64,000 nucleotides of DNA, from contig RSEF01000001.1 of NCBI GenBank assembly GCA_003993805.1, positions 71,785,046 through 71,849,045 on the forward strand, written 5' to 3'. The DNA comes from Himantopus leucocephalus (taxonomy: Eukaryota > Chordata > Aves > Charadriiformes > Recurvirostridae). The notes under the pieces are model-generated. The model saw nothing but the letters and a program-made list of their open reading frames with translations. It ran no database searches and was not told where the DNA came from. This document shows positions 62,422 through 64,000 of the stretch, in pieces; the first letter of the stretch is position 1; the number at the start of each line of letters is the position of its first letter. Both the position numbers and the translations under genes were made by a program.

Positions 62422-62984
62422 TGTCTGTTAACCCCAGCTGGCAGCTCAGCCCCACACAATTGCTTGCTCACTCCTCCAATAGTATGGGGGAGAGATTCAG
62501 AAAGGTAAAAGTGTGAAAACTCATGGGTTGAGATAAAGACAATTTCATAGGTAAAGCAAAAGCTGCACATGCGAGCAAAGCAAAATGAGGAATTCATTCA
62601 CTGCTTCCCAACGGCAGGCAGGTGTTTATTCATTTCCAGGAAAGCAGGGCTCCATCACGCATAATGGTTACTTGGGAAGACAAGCACCGTAACTCCAAAC
62701 GTCCCCCTTTCCTCAGCTTTTATTGCTGAGCATGACATCATATGGTCTGGGGTATCCCTTTGGCCAGTTGAGGACAGCTGTCGCAGCTGTATCCCCTCCC
62801 AGGTTCTTGTGCTCACTGGCAGGCCAGCATAAGGAACAGAGAAGGTCTTGATGCTGTGTAAGGACTGTTCAGCAACAGCTAAAACAAGGGTGTTTTAGCA
62901 ACGCTTTTTTGGTCACAAATCCAAAACAGCACCATATGAGCTACTGTGAAGAAAATTAACTCTTTCCCAGCCAAAACCAGTACA
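62422..62984 (-). mobile_element. Second solo LTR of the same avian ERV family, minus strand
   Basis: The sequence aligns by eye along its whole length with the LTR at 35879-36457, from TGTCTGTTAACCCC at the left to AACCAGTACA at the right, with substitutions and small indels. Shared landmarks are TGGGTTGAGATA, GGCAGGCAGGTGTT, TATCCCTTTGG and GAAGAAAATTAACTC. Read on the minus strand, an AATAAAAG TATA-like site lies at about 62716-62723. Flanking pentamers do not match, so the target-site duplication is lost or the edges are slightly off. No internal retroviral genes adjoin. Confidence 0.8.
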
Positions 62985-64000
62985 CTCGTTTATGATCTGC
63001 ATGCCCATCTTCAAGAGAGACCCCTGTGAAAATATGAGTTCATTGTATAGACACTCATCCTTCAAAGTCAGTGAATGCAAGATCTGTGCCTGCTTTCTAA
63101 GCTGACGCTTTCTGCTTCAGCCTCTTCATGATACGTTTCCTTGCAGACATGTTGTTTCCATGAGACATTCATATATGTTACCTTAGACCCTGCATGACTA
63201 CCCTGTGTTCAAAGTCAGACACTAAGACCTGGTGTGCTGTCTCACCAGCAGTCTTGGGAATATTTCTGCTTTTGCCACTTATGTATCTTTTTCTGTTGCA
63301 GCATATCTAGAAAGGAAAAGCAAACAAGCATTTCTCTGTCCTTCGGATCACACCTAGAATTTTCTGAATGTAGACATACATAGACTTTATAACAGGCTAA
63401 TAAATAGCTCACAAACATTTTAATGCATCACTAATCAATGCCCATAAATGTTGAGGATGTTAACGGAAAGCTATAACCTATTATATTGCATACTGCAGTG
63501 CTTGCAGTTGCCTCCAAGACATTCAGAAACTGTTCATAGTAGCTATTCAGCGTTGATTTATGTTTTATAAACTATTTATCCTTAACACAAAGGATGAAGG
63601 GGTTGAATTAATAATGTTTAAATGTACCTTTATTTAATAATAAGAAATCTGCTGGCAATTAATTCTTTGCCACTGGTAAACACACAGCAAATAATCATAT
63701 AGTCAAATAACTGTCAGATTTTCACAGAACAATCACACTGTCTGCTATCTGTGGTTTATACGAAACCTTGTAAATAACCTGACTTTCCCAGTTTCTGTGT
63801 GGAATAAGTTCTCATTTCAAAAAAGGCATACATAACAGTATGGCATCTCAGGCTTCTTCAGCTTTTTTGATAGAATAAAAATAATGAGTAAGACGTAATC
63901 CAGACCATACCCTGTTATTGACCCATCTGTTTTCTCATACACAAAGGTTAAGTCTCTTTTCATGCCATCGACCAATTTTCCTTCAATGTTTCTGTAAAAC
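62985..64000. other. Unannotated AT-rich sequence
   Basis: No gene or repeat family is recognised up to the window end. Confidence 0.5.

Noticed and set aside
35879..62984. The two LTRs as the ends of one provirus
   Set aside because: They are 26 kb apart, the interval has no retroviral genes but contains CR1 copies and unique sequence, and the LTRs are visibly diverged.
1..64000. CRISPR arrays, operons, tRNA or rRNA genes
   Set aside because: No regularly spaced repeats, cloverleaf-type B-box or rRNA core was seen, and the repeats indicate a vertebrate nuclear genome.

Overview
The window looks like nuclear DNA from a bird, and it reads as a gene-poor (intergenic or deep-intronic) region. 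The lineage call rests on five CR1 LINE fragments, three of which carry diagnostic 3' sequence (two end in the avian ATTCTATGATTCT-type tail), and on two solo LTRs of an endogenous retrovirus family widespread in birds, recognised from memory. The sequence is AT-rich and CpG-poor, with dispersed old repeats. I see no CpG island, tRNA, rRNA or CRISPR array, and no complete protein-coding gene. Nearly every open frame is of the length expected by chance.

Layout. 0-6 kb is mostly featureless, apart from two abutting open frames at 485-948 that are locally richer in CpG and end near a good splice-donor match. 6.2-9 kb holds a minus-strand CR1, an assembly-damaged stretch (two duplications around single Ns, then a 100-N gap) and a plus-strand 5'-type CR1 piece. 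11.9-14.1 kb is unique sequence with two clusters of transcription-factor-like motifs; one contains a perfect 12-bp POU palindrome of the MORE type. 14-29 kb is unique sequence with poly-T, GGAAAA and CAAAA low-complexity tracts, a further N-linked duplication and a possible small minus-strand exon. 29.5 kb has a short CR1 3' end. 35.9-36.5 kb is a solo LTR with a nearly intact 5-bp target-site duplication. 40.8-42.3 kb is a badly decayed CR1 reverse-transcriptase region. 49.1-49.7 kb is a better preserved CR1 3' end. 59.7-59.9 kb is a fourth N-linked duplication. 62.4-63.0 kb is a second LTR of the same family and orientation.

Interpretation. Nothing here works together as an operon or gene cluster. 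The likely functional content, if any, is cis-regulatory: motif-dense unique blocks at 11.9-12.3, 13.9-14.1 and 26.9-27.2 kb would fit distal enhancers of a developmental gene outside the window. That is an inference from motifs alone and needs cross-species alignment. I found no convincing previously undescribed system. The strongest observations are the POU-type palindromes, the N-linked false duplications and the odd 0.5-0.95 kb open frames.
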